A stretch of 64,000 nucleotides of DNA from Halostagnicola sp. A56 (GCF_000691505.1 NZ_JMIP02000014.1:485943-549942); one strand, 5' to 3'; positions 8,190 through 16,860 are shown, counted from the stretch's first letter. Program-made: numbers and translations. The notes: generated by a model from the sequence alone, not told the origin.

Positions 8190-10100
8190 ATGTACGATAT
8201 CGAACGCTATCTCAACATCCGAAGCGCCTACGGCGCGTCGTTCGGCCCCGACGGCGAGTCCCTCTCGTTTCTGATGAACACGACCGGCGTCCCGCAGGTC
8301 TGGACGCTCGAGGACCCCCTCTCCTGGCCCGAACAGCGCACGTTCACGGACGAACAGGTGAGCTTCGCCTCGTGGTCGCCCGAACGGCCCGAGTTGCTCT
8401 TCGGGATGGACGAGGGCGGCAACGAACGCGCCCAACTGTTCCGACTCGACGCCGAAACTGGCCTCGTCCAGAACCAGACCCGAGCGCCCGACGCGAAACA
8501 CCGCTGGGGCGGCTGGAGTCACGACGGCGAGTGGTTCGCGTTCACCTCAAATCGGCGTGACGAGTCCGTGTTCGACGTGTACGTCCAGCGGCGTGCAGAG
8601 AGCGGCGACGTCGACGGGCGAAACTCGAGCGCACAAGAGTCGTCGTCTCCCGCCGACGCGACGCTCGTCTTCGAAGGCGACGGCTGGCTCACGCTCGCGG
8701 GCTGGAGCCCCGACGATTCGAAACTGCTCGTCTCGAAGGCCTACTCGAACTTCGATCAGGACCTCTACGTGCTCGACCTAGCACCGGGCGACGGCGAAAC
8801 TGACCTCGAGTCCATCGACCCCGGTTCGACCGAACTCGAGCACCTCACCCCACACGAGGGCAACGTTCGCTATCAGAGTGCCAGCTGGGCACCGATACCG
8901 CCGGAGGGCGAGGAGAGTCCGGGACTCTATCTGATTACGGATCGCGGGTCCGACACGCTCGAGCTCGCGTATCTGGACTTCGAGACGAAAACGCTCGAGA
9001 CGGTCGCCTCGGGCGGCGAGTGGAACGTCGACGGTATCGCGGTCGACGACGAGACCGGCCGGTTCGTCTTCTCCCGAAACGTCGAGGGCTACACCGACCT
9101 CACGGTCGGGGAGTTCGATTCTGACGCACCGACGAACTTCGAGACGTTTCCCGAACCGGATCTGCCGGGCGGTATCGCCGGCGGCGTGAGCTTCGGCCCC
9201 GACGCGGAGCGATTCGCGGTTTCGACGTCCGGCGATACGATCAACACGAACGTCTTCGTCGTCGACGTAGAGACCGGTGAGTCCGACCGGTGGACCGCGG
9301 CACCGACGGCCGGCATCTCCCGCGAGCGCTTCCGTGAATCGACGATCGAACACGTCGAGAGCTTCGATGAACTGGAGGTGCCCGGCTTTCTCACACTCCC
9401 CGAATCGACCGGGCAGGGGGCGACGCCGGTCATCGTCGACATCCACGGCGGCCCCGAGAGCCAGCGCCGGCCGTCGTTCTCGAGCGTCAAGCAGTACTTC
9501 CTCGATCGAGGCTACGCTTACTTCGAACCCAACGTTCGCGGTTCAGCGGGCTACGGCAGCGAGTACGCGAGCCTCGACGACGTCGAAAAGCGTATGGACT
9601 CGGTTGCCGACATCCGCGCCTGCGTCGAGTGGCTGCAAAATCACCTGGCGATCGACCCCGATCGAATCGCCTGCAAGGGTGGTTCCTACGGCGGGTTCAT
9701 GGTACTCGCCGCGCTGACGGAGTACCCCGACCTCTGGGCGGCCGGAATCGACGTCGTCGGCATCGCCAACTTCGTCACCTTCCTCGAGAACACCGGCGAC
9801 TGGCGGCGGAAACTCCGAGAGGCGGAGTACGGCTCGCTCGCCGACGATCGGGAGTTCTTAGAGGAAATTTCGCCGATCAATAACGTCGAGTCGCTCGAGG
9901 CGCCACTTTTCGTCCTCCACGGCGAGAACGATCCGCGGGTGCCCGTCGGCGAGGCGGAACAGATCGTCGACCAGGCTCGAGAGCAGGGCGTTCCCGTCCG
10001 AAAGCTCTTTTTCGACGACGAGGGTCACGGCTTCTCGAAACTCGACAACCGGATCGAGGCCTACGCCGAAATCGCGGACTTCCTCGACGAGCACGTGTAA
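8190..10100 (+). CDS. S9 family serine peptidase (acylaminoacyl-peptidase/prolyl oligopeptidase type)
   Basis: The 636-residue protein starts MYDIERYLNIRSAYGASF. An N-terminal seven-bladed beta-propeller (about 1-370) contains repeated S-W-SPD/E-type motifs such as FASWSPERPELLFGM and LAGWSPDDSKLLVS. A C-terminal alpha/beta-hydrolase domain (about 385-636) carries the nucleophile in GGSYGGF (Ser499), the aspartate in HGENDPRVP and the histidine in DDEGHGFS. These form the complete catalytic triad. Members cleave short peptides or remove acylated N-terminal residues in the cytoplasm. There is no signal peptide. Length and motif order are those of a full-length enzyme. It is transcribed alone, with divergent and convergent neighbours. 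Confidence 0.92.
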   Translation: MYDIERYLNIRSAYGASFGPDGESLSFLMNTTGVPQVWTLEDPLSWPEQRTFTDEQVSFASWSPERPELLFGMDEGGNERAQLFRLDAETGLVQNQTRAPDAKHRWGGWSHDGEWFAFTSNRRDESVFDVYVQRRAESGDVDGRNSSAQESSSPADATLVFEGDGWLTLAGWSPDDSKLLVSKAYSNFDQDLYVLDLAPGDGETDLESIDPGSTELEHLTPHEGNVRYQSASWAPIPPEGEESPGLYLITDRGSDTLELAYLDFETKTLETVASGGEWNVDGIAVDDETGRFVFSRNVEGYTDLTVGEFDSDAPTNFETFPEPDLPGGIAGGVSFGPDAERFAVSTSGDTINTNVFVVDVETGESDRWTAAPTAGISRERFRESTIEHVESFDELEVPGFLTLPESTGQGATPVIVDIHGGPESQRRPSFSSVKQYFLDRGYAYFEPNVRGSAGYGSEYASLDDVEKRMDSVADIRACVEWLQNHLAIDPDRIACKGGSYGGFMVLAALTEYPDLWAAGIDVVGIANFVTFLENTGDWRRKLREAEYGSLADDREFLEEISPINNVESLEAPLFVLHGENDPRVPVGEAEQIVDQAREQGVPVRKLFFDDEGHGFSKLDNRIEAYAEIADFLDEHV

Positions 10101-10138
10101 TTCTCGGCTGTGACCCGGCCCGCTTCGGTGGAGCCGCG

Positions 10139-11199
10139 TCAGGAGATGACGCCGGTCGTCGTGGCGACCTCTCGAGCGGCCTCCTCGTTCATCCCGTCGC
10201 CGAGGATGGTGTACCGGTCGCGGATCGCGTGACAGGTCGTCAGCGCCTCTATGACGGTCTCGTCGTCGATACCGAGTTCGGCCGCGGTCGTCGGCGCGTC
10301 GATGCTATCGAGCGCGACCTGATGTCCTGCCAGATGCCGCGCTCGCCGTCGTGGAGGTAGGCGGTCATGATCGAGCCGACGCCGACCTGATGGCCGTGGA
10401 GGGCGGTACCGGGCTCGAGCCGGTCGAGCTGGTGCGAAAAGAGGTGTTCGGCACCGCTTGCCGGTCTCGAGGAGCCGGCGATGGACATCGCCACGCCCGA
10501 GGAGACCAGCGCTTTGGTGACGATCCAGGCCGACTCCTCGAGGCCGGGGCGGACGTGATCGGCGTTGTCGACGAGGATCTCCGCGGTCATCTCCGCCAGC
10601 GCGCCGGCGAAGCCGGAGTACTCGACGTTCTTGAGCCGGTGGGCGAGCCGCCAGTCCATCACGGCGGTGTAGTTCGAGATAATATCCGCACAGCCGGCGG
10701 TCGTGAGCTCCCAGGGGGCGTCCGCGAGGAGTTCGGTGTCTGCGACGACCGCGAGCGGCGGTTCGGCGGCGACGCTGTGGCGCGTATCGCCGTCCGGTAC
10801 CGAGCCGCGGTTGCTGACGATGCCGTCGTGGCTCGCCGCCGTCGGCACCGAGCAAAAGCCCATCTCGAGGTGATGGCTGGCCATCTTCGCGATATCGATC
10901 GCCTTCCCGCCGCCGATGCCGACGAGGTAGGTCACCTCCTCGGCCTCGGCCGTCTCGATGACTTCCTCGACTGCTTCGAAGCTCGCCCGCTCGACGGTCA
11001 CGACGGCCGGATCGATCCCAGCCGCCTCGAGGTCGGCGGCGATCGGTTCCGCCGCGATCGACCGCGGCGTCGGACTCGTCACGAACAGGGGTCGCCCCCG
11101 AAGGTGGAGGTCGTCGACGACCTCGAGGAACCGCGAGCGAACGCCCTTGCCGACGACGACGTTTCGCGGCAGGCGAATCCACGTCGACTTATCGAACAT
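10139..11199 (-). pseudogene. egsA: sn-Glycerol-1-phosphate dehydrogenase, frameshifted near 10322
   Basis: The enzyme reduces dihydroxyacetone phosphate to sn-glycerol-1-phosphate, the backbone of archaeal lipids. From [19 protein letters not shown] the frame shows the nucleotide loop [13 protein letters not shown] and the metal site residues in [19 protein letters not shown] and TALHGHQVG. It reads on to ERGIWQDIR and then goes out of frame. The next frame continues with [18 protein letters not shown] and the proper C-terminus TTTGVIS, stopping at 10139. Adding one base near 10319-10326 (reverse strand ATCAGGTCGCG, probably one G missing) restores 353 residues, the normal length. All ligands precede the break, but about 60 C-terminal residues are lost. 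Because the enzyme is normally indispensable, a sequencing error or a second copy is likely. Confidence 0.88.
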
Positions 11200-11256
11200 A
11201 TCTCTGTGGAGGGCGGCCGCGATATAAAGGCGTTCTCGTCGCGAACGAGTGTCACC

Positions 11257-12045
11257 TCACTCGAGGGCCGTCGCTTTGATGTGGAAGTCGGGGCCCCGAT
11301 CCGCGAGCGTCTCGAGGGCGAAGCCGAGGTCACGGAGCGAGTCGAGGAATCCCTCGACCGAGGAGCCGTGGTCCTCGACCGACGGCCGCGTGTCCGCGGG
11401 GCGGTGAACCTCACAGTAGACGGTCCGGCAGCCATCGTCGGCCAGCGTTTCGGCCATCCCGTCGACCACGCGTGGTTCGGCTCCTTCCACGTCGATCTTT
11501 ACGACGTTCGGTCGTGGTAGCCCCTCGTCGACGAGGCTGTCGCCCCTGCGGGCGGGCACCGATATCGCGCCGCCGCCAGTCGCGGAACTGTCGGGATCGA
11601 GCGTGAGCGTTTCGTCGGCGTCCCACATCGCACACTCGTGCATCTGGCCGTCGACCTCGTTTCGCTCGAGGTTCGCTCGCCCCTGCCGGACGGTGTGTGG
11701 AGTCGGCTCGAACGCCTCGACACGCTGGGCTCGCTGACCGGCGAGACTCGAGTGAAATCCGATGTGCGCGCCGACGTCCCAGAACACGTCCGACTCCTCG
11801 AGTTCCGAGACCAGGTCCCGAACCATGATTCGCTCGCCGCTATCGAAGATCCGCAGCGATCGCGCGGCGCGACCGCGGGTGTCGAATGTCGCTTCGACGC
11901 CGGCGATCTCGAACGTCCGCGACTTGCGAGCGCGCCAGTACGCCATTGCGGCCCGCCTGCGGAGGCTCCGAAGCGCCTTGGTCGAGAGTGTCGCGGCACC
12001 CTCGTTTCGATAAATATCGACGGCACGCTGGATCGGCGTTGCCAT
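11257..12045 (-). CDS. FkbM-type SAM-dependent methyltransferase
   Basis: The 262-residue protein has a basic N-terminal stretch (residues 20-45, SLRRRAAMAYWRARKSR) and then a Rossmann methyltransferase. The SAM-binding motif is VFWDVGAHIGFHS at about 87-99, followed by VEAFEPTPHTV, the AMWDADETLTLD strand and the family signature VVKIDVEGAEP at about 185. FkbM enzymes methylate hydroxyl groups, often on sugars of surface glycans or of small molecules. The start at 12045 (MATPIQRAVDIYRNEG) is preceded by an AT-rich promoter-like stretch. It lies 57 bases upstream of egsA in the same orientation and could be co-transcribed with it. Confidence 0.88.
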   Translation of the reverse strand: MATPIQRAVDIYRNEGAATLSTKALRSLRRRAAMAYWRARKSRTFEIAGVEATFDTRGRAARSLRIFDSGERIMVRDLVSELEESDVFWDVGAHIGFHSSLAGQRAQRVEAFEPTPHTVRQGRANLERNEVDGQMHECAMWDADETLTLDPDSSATGGGAISVPARRGDSLVDEGLPRPNVVKIDVEGAEPRVVDGMAETLADDGCRTVYCEVHRPADTRPSVEDHGSSVEGFLDSLRDLGFALETLADRGPDFHIKATALE

Positions 12046-12291
12046 GATCCTCGAACCCTTGAACGGCGTAATAAGCCTTTTCCTACCAGACTAATTATCT
12101 ATATGTTAAGAGAGTTGTGAACGCGTAAACGTTCGATCCTTTGCTCTCGGGTCGTTGCGAGAGTCGGGACGGACGACGCACGTTCGTTGCCGCTCCCCGT
12201 GTAGGCGCGGTGTAGCCACGGTATCTAGGCGATGTCGTCCGAATCGTAGACGCCGATTTGTCCGCGCTGTCTCGAGCCGCCATCGATCTCG

Positions 12292-13281
12292 TCACATCGT
12301 CTCGAGGATCCCGAGGACGCGTTCTTCCGCTTCCCGCCCCGGGTCGTGGTCCGCTCCGTCACGGTCGCTCTCTCTGTGGTCGGCGACCGACCGGTCGACG
12401 GCGGTCGACAGCAGCGTCGACTCCCAGCCCAGATCGGCGAGTTTCGCCGTCGAAAGGACGTGGGGGTAGGACCGATAGAACGGAAAGTCGGCGGGTTCGA
12501 GTTCGCCGGCCTCGAGTTCGCGGCGGCCCGCGTCGACGACCTCGACGGACGTGTCCAGCGCCGACGCGATTAGCTCGATCGATTCCTCGAGCGTGACGAG
12601 TCGCCGGTCACCGACGTTGTAGGCCTCGCCCGGCTCGCCGCGCTCGGCGACGATCCGTAGCGCGCTGGCGACGTCCTCGACGTAGGCTCGGTGCCAGACG
12701 TTCGTCCCGTCGCCGGGGACGAGGACCCGATCGTACTCGTTCACGCGGTCGATCCAGAAGTCCAGCCGTTCGGTGTAATCGTGGGGCCCGTAGACGATGC
12801 AGGGTCTAACCGACATGGCGTTGACGCCGCGCTCTGCGGCCGCGAACACCGCCCGGTCGCCCTCGGCCTTTCGATTCCCGTACGTTTCGCTCGAGTCGTC
12901 GGTCTCCTGGTCGGTCGTACAGGGCTCGAGGGCCGTCTCGCCCTCTCGCTTTGGAATCTCCTCGCTCCCGTACGCTGCGCCACTCGAGACGTAGACGTAC
13001 GCGTCGGCGTCAGCGAACAGCCGCGTCGCCGCACGCACGTCCTTCGGGTGGTAGGCGACGCAGTCGAAGACCGCGTCGGGGTCGACGGCCGTGGCCGTGG
13101 CCTCGAGCGCCGAGTCGTTCGTTCGGTCGCCCTCGCGGTGGGTGACCCGGTCGTCCTCCGCGAACGGGTTTTCGTGGGTCCCGCGGGTGAATATCGTCAC
13201 GTCGTAGTCGTGCTCGAGCAGTTCCTCGACGAGGTGGCGGCCGATAAAGCGGGTGCCGCCGATAACGAGTGCGCGTTCCAT
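12292..13281 (-). CDS. NAD-dependent epimerase/dehydratase (extended SDR)
   Basis: The start at 13281 (MERALVIGGTRFIGRHL) gives 329 residues; longer open frame upstream lacks coding character. The glycine-rich NAD motif is VIGGTRFIG at 5-13. The SDR catalytic residues appear as SSGAAYG with SETYGNRKAEGD (Tyr-x3-Lys). The substrate-domain part includes CIVYGPHDYTERLDFW and YNVGD. Atypically the second motif is GGTRFIG rather than GGxGFIG, as in isoflavone-reductase-like or mRNA-binding chloroplast CSP41-like SDRs and many haloarchaeal paralogues. It probably acts on a nucleotide sugar, but the substrate cannot be read. The upstream region is shared with a divergent regulator at 13412. Confidence 0.85.
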   Translation of the reverse strand: MERALVIGGTRFIGRHLVEELLEHDYDVTIFTRGTHENPFAEDDRVTHREGDRTNDSALEATATAVDPDAVFDCVAYHPKDVRAATRLFADADAYVYVSSGAAYGSEEIPKREGETALEPCTTDQETDDSSETYGNRKAEGDRAVFAAAERGVNAMSVRPCIVYGPHDYTERLDFWIDRVNEYDRVLVPGDGTNVWHRAYVEDVASALRIVAERGEPGEAYNVGDRRLVTLEESIELIASALDTSVEVVDAGRRELEAGELEPADFPFYRSYPHVLSTAKLADLGWESTLLSTAVDRSVADHRESDRDGADHDPGREAEERVLGILETM

Positions 13282-13358
13282 GATCGTCCCAAGGACGGTC
13301 ACCGGGAAAACGATAGTGAAGACCGCTGGATGACGAGGTGTGAGGATTCGGGTTAACA

Positions 13359-13377
13359 CCACTGCTTTCCCCAGTGG
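13359..13377. promoter_or_regulatory. Inverted repeat in the promoter of the regulator at 13412
   Basis: CCACTG-CTTTCCC-CAGTGG has perfect 6-bp arms and a 7-nt spacer, centred about 45 nt before the ATG at 13412. It sits just upstream of a TATA-like AATATTC at about 13384-13390. It could be an autoregulatory operator; this is inference from position only. Confidence 0.35.
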
Positions 13378-13411
13378 GGCCGAATATTCACATCCATGTT
13401 CCTGCGAGCGA

Positions 13412-13801
13412 ATGTCCCGTCTGAACATGGTGGGACTTTCTATGAACGTCAACACACGGACTATCTCGACCGAGACAGTACTCCATTTGGTCGCCGACCC
13501 CCGGCGACGAACCATCCTCCGCCAACTCCGCGAGAACGGTGGTGTCATCGAAATCGAAACCCTCGCCGACGTCGTCACCGAGCGGTCCGCTCGGTCGAGT
13601 CCGAGCACAGAGACCGATCCACCGACCTCGAACACGGATGACCAGCGAATCGCTCGAGCCGAACTTCATCACACTCACCTCCCGCAGTTAGCCGATGCGG
13701 GCGTTATCGAATACGATAGCCGAACCGGGACCGTCAGGTACCGCTCTCACGAGCGGGTCGAAGCGCTCCTCGGATTCGTCTCGAGGCGACTCGAAGAGTA
13801 G
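13412..13801 (+). CDS. Small haloarchaeal winged-helix protein (DUF7344-like)
   Basis: The protein has about 129 residues from the ATG at 13412; downstream Mets at 13427 and 13442 are alternatives. The 13412 start is favoured because it lies about 25 nt after a TATA-like box, fitting a leaderless transcript. The core reads TVLHLVADPRRRTILRQL, then an acidic spacer with a low-complexity insert (SARSSPSTETDPPTS), then RAELHHTHLPQLADAGVIEYD and TVRYR. This is the helix-turn-helix plus wing pattern of many haloarchaeal regulators. The last codons (RLEE-stop) lie inside a tandem repeat that runs on beyond the stop. The target is unknown. Confidence 0.72.
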   Translation: MSRLNMVGLSMNVNTRTISTETVLHLVADPRRRTILRQLRENGGVIEIETLADVVTERSARSSPSTETDPPTSNTDDQRIARAELHHTHLPQLADAGVIEYDSRTGTVRYRSHERVEALLGFVSRRLEE

Positions 13802-13923
13802 TTGCTGCGGTAGTGACCTCGAAGAGTAGTCGTCGCGTTAGTGACTCGAGTACCAGCGGCTGAGTTCGTGGCCCAAGTACCAGCGGCTGAGTCAGTGACT
13901 CGAATAGTAGTTAGCGAGTTAGT
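13788..13923. repeat. Five degenerate 26-28 bp tandem repeats starting in a gene's last codons
   Basis: Units of 27, 28, 28, 26 and 27 bases begin near 13788, 13815, 13843, 13871 and 13897. Each runs roughly GACTCGAAGAGTAGTN followed by a less conserved part ending in TTAGT. The first unit contains the final codons and TAG stop of the regulator ending at 13801, and later units repeat the stop. Units three and four share an exact 17-base core (AGTACCAGCGGCTGAGT). The array fills most of the gap between convergent genes. Confidence 0.7.
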
Positions 13924-13957
13924 GCTCCCACAGCGCCAATCGTGTCTTCGACGTGAC

Positions 13958-14755
13958 TCACTCGTCTCTATTCCCGTCGAGTTGCCACGTGAATATCGCC
14001 TTCAGCACCATTACCAGACTGTTCGTCTCACCCGTCCCCCAGATCGCCGTCTCGTCGCGATGTCCGGGCGGCTCTGTGCCGTCTTCGGCCACGAGGACGC
14101 TCGCCAGCGTCTTCTCTTGATCGATCATCGAAAGGCGTCCGGCGGGCATATCCGACCAGTCCCACAGCGAGTCGAACGGTTCGGCGTTCGGGATCGACTG
14201 GCGAATCTCCGCGGTCGCAGCCGGCGACATCCCTGCAACCCGAATCATAACGCCCCGATCGGACGCCGCCCGAAGCGCGTCGGTGAGCGTCTCACAGAGG
14301 AGGGCTTCGACGGTCATGTACACGATTTCGTCCGTCGCCTCCTCGATGAACGACAGGAGCCGTTCGGTGATCGTTTCCCGCCCCGTCACGGTCCAGACGC
14401 CTCGTTGTTCCGACGACAGCGTTTTCGGCTCGAGCGAATCGAGCGCGTCCGTCAGCTCGTTCGCTCGGTGGACGTAGTCCTGTTTGAACCGCCGGCCGGC
14501 GGTCTCCGCGGAGATGGCGACGAATCGCCTGGGGCTCGAGTGCTGTACATCGACGAGGCCGCGGTCGCGCAACTCCGCGGCTGCATCGTACACGCGCGTT
14601 CGCGGAACCTCGGAGACGTCGCTCACGTCCTGGGCCGTTCCGTCGCCGAGGCTGACGAGCGCGACGAACGTCCGGGCGGCGTAGGCGCTCAGTCCGAACG
14701 CCTCGAGTTGTGTCGCGGCGCGAGACTCTGGTTCATCTCCCGTATTCTGGGACAT
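13958..14755 (-). CDS. TrmB-family transcriptional regulator
   Basis: The product has 265 residues. An N-terminal winged helix at about 15-80 (LEAFGLSAYAARTFVALVSLG, GTAQDVSDVSEVPRTRVYDAA, DRGLVDVQHSSPRRF) is the TrmB DNA-binding domain. The C-terminal domain resembles the phospholipase-D-like sensor part of the family (ERLLSFIEEATDEIVYMT, SDRGVMIRVAGMSP, LSMIDQEKTLASVL). TrmB proteins usually sense sugars or sugar phosphates. The gene is divergent from the paralogue at 15123 across a 367-base gap. It contains a cysteine (ALLCETL) but no metal motif. The ligand and targets are unknown. Confidence 0.85.
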   Translation of the reverse strand: MSQNTGDEPESRAATQLEAFGLSAYAARTFVALVSLGDGTAQDVSDVSEVPRTRVYDAAAELRDRGLVDVQHSSPRRFVAISAETAGRRFKQDYVHRANELTDALDSLEPKTLSSEQRGVWTVTGRETITERLLSFIEEATDEIVYMTVEALLCETLTDALRAASDRGVMIRVAGMSPAATAEIRQSIPNAEPFDSLWDWSDMPAGRLSMIDQEKTLASVLVAEDGTEPPGHRDETAIWGTGETNSLVMVLKAIFTWQLDGNRDE

Positions 14756-15122
14756 AATCGAAATGGGTCGTCGGTATGGAAATCTCCCCGAAGGGAGTCC
14801 GGTACACGGCGACAGCGTGGTTGGGACCCTACTTGAAGCCGCGTACCGGTTCCCACTTCACAGTCACCCCGTATATCTCTGTTGTGATTATCTGAGTGAA
14901 AACACCTACCGATTCGTTCGGTCGCCACACATTCGAGGGTCGTGTCGACTTCGCGCGTTGTATCAGACCCCCTCTTGGGGGCGGAAACGGAGTCTCTCTG
15001 GGGTTCGTAGCAGACCGGACTAACATGGCGTTTCCGTGAGATCGTGCCAAGCGGAAGGTGTTTTCACGTGGAGCGGTAAATGGTACTCAGCTACTGGATG
15101 TCCGGTGGTGGGGTTGGGACCC
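14756..15122. other. Divergent intergenic region between two TrmB genes
   Basis: The region must hold both promoters. It contains a CCCC-TCTT-GGGG hairpin at about 14971-14983 and an AT-richer stretch near 14875-14905 (TATCTCTGTTGTGATTATCTG). No gene with haloarchaeal codon use is visible. The gap is a plausible site for mutual control of the two regulators. Confidence 0.45.
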
Positions 15123-15953
15123 ATGGATGAGCTATCGAACCACGAAGAGGCAGTCGAACTGCTCCAACAGCTCGGGCTACAGGAATACGAGGCGAAGGCC
15201 TTCGTCGCACTGACCCGTCTCCGACAGGGGACTGCAAAGGAGATCAGCGAAGTTTCGGACGTTCCTCGTACTCGCGTGTACGACGCGGTGCGAGTGCTCG
15301 AGTCGAGCGGACTGGTCGAGATCCAACACTCGAACCCGCAGCGATTTCGGGCCGTTTCCGTCGCCGAAGCGGACGACACGCTCCAGCAGAAGTACGACTC
15401 GCGGACGGACTCGCTCAGAGACTCGCTCGAGGCGATCGATTCACTATCCACGAACGCCGAAACGGACGTCACCCATGAGGTGTGGTCGCTGTCAGGAATG
15501 GCCGGAATCACGAGCCGAACACAGCAGTTGATCGACGACGCCGATCAGGAACTGGTCTTCGTCCTCGGGGACGATGACATTTTCACCGAACAACTAATTG
15601 AGCGGATCAGGGCGGCCCAACAGCGCGGTGTCACCGTCATCATCGGAACGACGGCGGAGTCGATCCGCGAACGCGTACAGGATGAACTACCGGGAACCCA
15701 GGTCTTCGTGTCGGGTCTTGCGTGGCTTTCGGGCTCTCTCTGGTCGGGCGACGACACGGAGATCAGTCGGCTACTTCTGGTCGACCAGAGTTCGATTCTG
15801 GTGAGTACCTTCCACGAATCGTCGTCGGGCGAACACGAACGCGAGCAAGCTGTCTTCGGCCGCGGGTTCGACAACGGCCTCGTCGCGATCGCACGCCGCC
15901 TGATGGCGACCGGGTTGCCCGCCGTCGAGGACCCCGGTACCGACGAGACGTAA
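15123..15953 (+). CDS. TrmB-family transcriptional regulator
   Basis: The start at 15123 (MDELSNHEEAVELLQQLGLQ) gives 276 residues; the longer open frame upstream is not supported. The winged helix spans about 8-80 (LGLQEYEAKAFVALTRLRQG, TAKEISEVSDVPRTRVYDAV, SSGLVEIQHSNPQRFRAV). A coiled linker (DTLQQKYDSRTDSLRDSLEA) leads into a PLD-like domain with LIDDADQELVFVLGDDDIF, RGVTVIIGTT and LLLVDQSSILVST. It is clearly paralogous to the regulator at 13958-14755 and transcribed away from it. DNA binding is well supported; the signal is unknown. Confidence 0.86.
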   Translation: MDELSNHEEAVELLQQLGLQEYEAKAFVALTRLRQGTAKEISEVSDVPRTRVYDAVRVLESSGLVEIQHSNPQRFRAVSVAEADDTLQQKYDSRTDSLRDSLEAIDSLSTNAETDVTHEVWSLSGMAGITSRTQQLIDDADQELVFVLGDDDIFTEQLIERIRAAQQRGVTVIIGTTAESIRERVQDELPGTQVFVSGLAWLSGSLWSGDDTEISRLLLVDQSSILVSTFHESSSGEHEREQAVFGRGFDNGLVAIARRLMATGLPAVEDPGTDET

Positions 15954-16026
15954 CCTATTGCCCGAATCGGGACTCGATCGAACCGACTCCGTTTTTGCCG
16001 TCGGAACCGACCGTCGACTCGAACGC

Positions 16027-16461
16027 ATGCGTGGAACCTACGTTCTCGTTCTCTCTCTTGAGCGACCGACGACCCTCGAGGTCGGGTCGCTGGGACCGAT
16101 CGCGTTCGACGCCGGAACCTACGCCTACGTCGGCAGCGCGTTCGGCCCCGGCGGATTCTGCCGCGTGGATCGCCACGCCGAACTCGCCCGCGGCGAGCGC
16201 GAGACGCGCCACTGGCACGTCGACTACCTGCTCGGGTGCCCCGACGCGACCCTCGAGAGCCCCGTCTTCTTTCCGGACGAACGACGAGAGTGCGAACTCG
16301 CCCGGTCGATTCCCGGCGATCGATTTCGGGGGTTCGGTTCGTCGGACTGTGAGTGTGCGGGACACCTCATCGACGCGCCGTCTGACCGCGACGTTCTCGA
16401 AGCGTTACTCGAGAGCGGTGGGTGCCTCGAGGCTCCCTCGAGCGAGTCGAACGTCTCCTGA
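16027..16461 (+). CDS. DUF123 / GIY-YIG-like domain protein
   Basis: The start at 16027 (MRGTYVLVLSLERP) gives 144 residues. The protein matches the DUF123 pattern: GTYVLVL strand, FDAGTYAYVGSAFGPGG (the GIY-YIG-like core), a basic helix with RVDRHAELARGE, then HWHVDYLLG and a cysteine pair in SDCECAGHL. In other organisms this domain is found alone or fused to endonuclease III. Here endonuclease III is encoded separately at 47.6 kb. It is probably DNA-associated, but the reaction is unknown. The previous gene ends 73 bases upstream, and no inverted structure separates them. Confidence 0.8.
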   Translation: MRGTYVLVLSLERPTTLEVGSLGPIAFDAGTYAYVGSAFGPGGFCRVDRHAELARGERETRHWHVDYLLGCPDATLESPVFFPDERRECELARSIPGDRFRGFGSSDCECAGHLIDAPSDRDVLEALLESGGCLEAPSSESNVS

Positions 16462-16485
16462 CAGTGCGAGTGACGCGAGTGTGTC

Positions 16486-16591
16486 TCGGCGGCGACGGTG
16501 GGGGATGGAACTCGTCGAACCTACGGGGGCGACGGCGGGAGGAACCTCGTCGAACTACGGTGGCGACGGCGGGAGGTGGACCTCGTCGAAC
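16486..16591. repeat. Three 35-36 bp tandem repeats at the 3' end of a truncated response regulator
   Basis: Units at 16486-16520, 16521-16555 and 16556-16591 share a core GGCGACGGNGGGAGG and the ending CTCGTCGAAC. On the reverse strand the last unit encodes the C-terminal residues of the receiver fragment (FDEVHLPPSPP-stop). The other two are out-of-register copies beyond its stop. The structure parallels the array at 13788-13923. Confidence 0.7.
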
Positions 16592-16860
16592 CAGAACGAC
16601 TCGATCGTTTCGACCATCTCGACGAACTCGTCGGGGCAGTCCGGTTTCGTGAGGTACGCGTTGGCGGACAGTTCGTAGCTCTTGAGAATGTCCTCGTCGG
16701 CGTTCGAACTCGTGAGAACGAGGATCGGAATCCGGGGGTGATCGCCGTTCTCTCTGAGTTTCTCGAGGACCGCGAATCCGTCGGTCTTCGGGAGATTGAG
16801 ATCCAGCAGTAACAGCTGCGACCGACACCTGTTGCCGACACAGAAACTACTAATGAAAAC
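16555..16860 (-). pseudogene. Response regulator receiver fragment, N-terminal half missing
   Basis: The open frame encodes LLLLDLNLPKTDGFAVLE (phospho-acceptor Asp), then PRIPILVLTSSNADED and [14 protein letters not shown] with the conserved Thr/Ser and Lys. It ends WFDEVHLPPSPP. This closely follows the complete Rcp1-like regulator at 29860-30324, including the terminal aromatic segment. The frame is closed by a TAG upstream at 16861-16863 and has no start codon before the Asp strand. The first 50-odd residues of the fold are therefore absent, and the promoter region of the divergent AIM24 gene occupies their place. It is a decayed copy. Confidence 0.75.

Noticed and set aside
10351-11520. 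A 389-residue open frame on the + strand
   Set aside because: Antisense to egsA and part of the FkbM gene, with no family resemblance.
13788-13923. CRISPR array interpretation of the tandem units
   Set aside because: Units are contiguous and degenerate with no unique spacers of constant length, and no cas genes are nearby.
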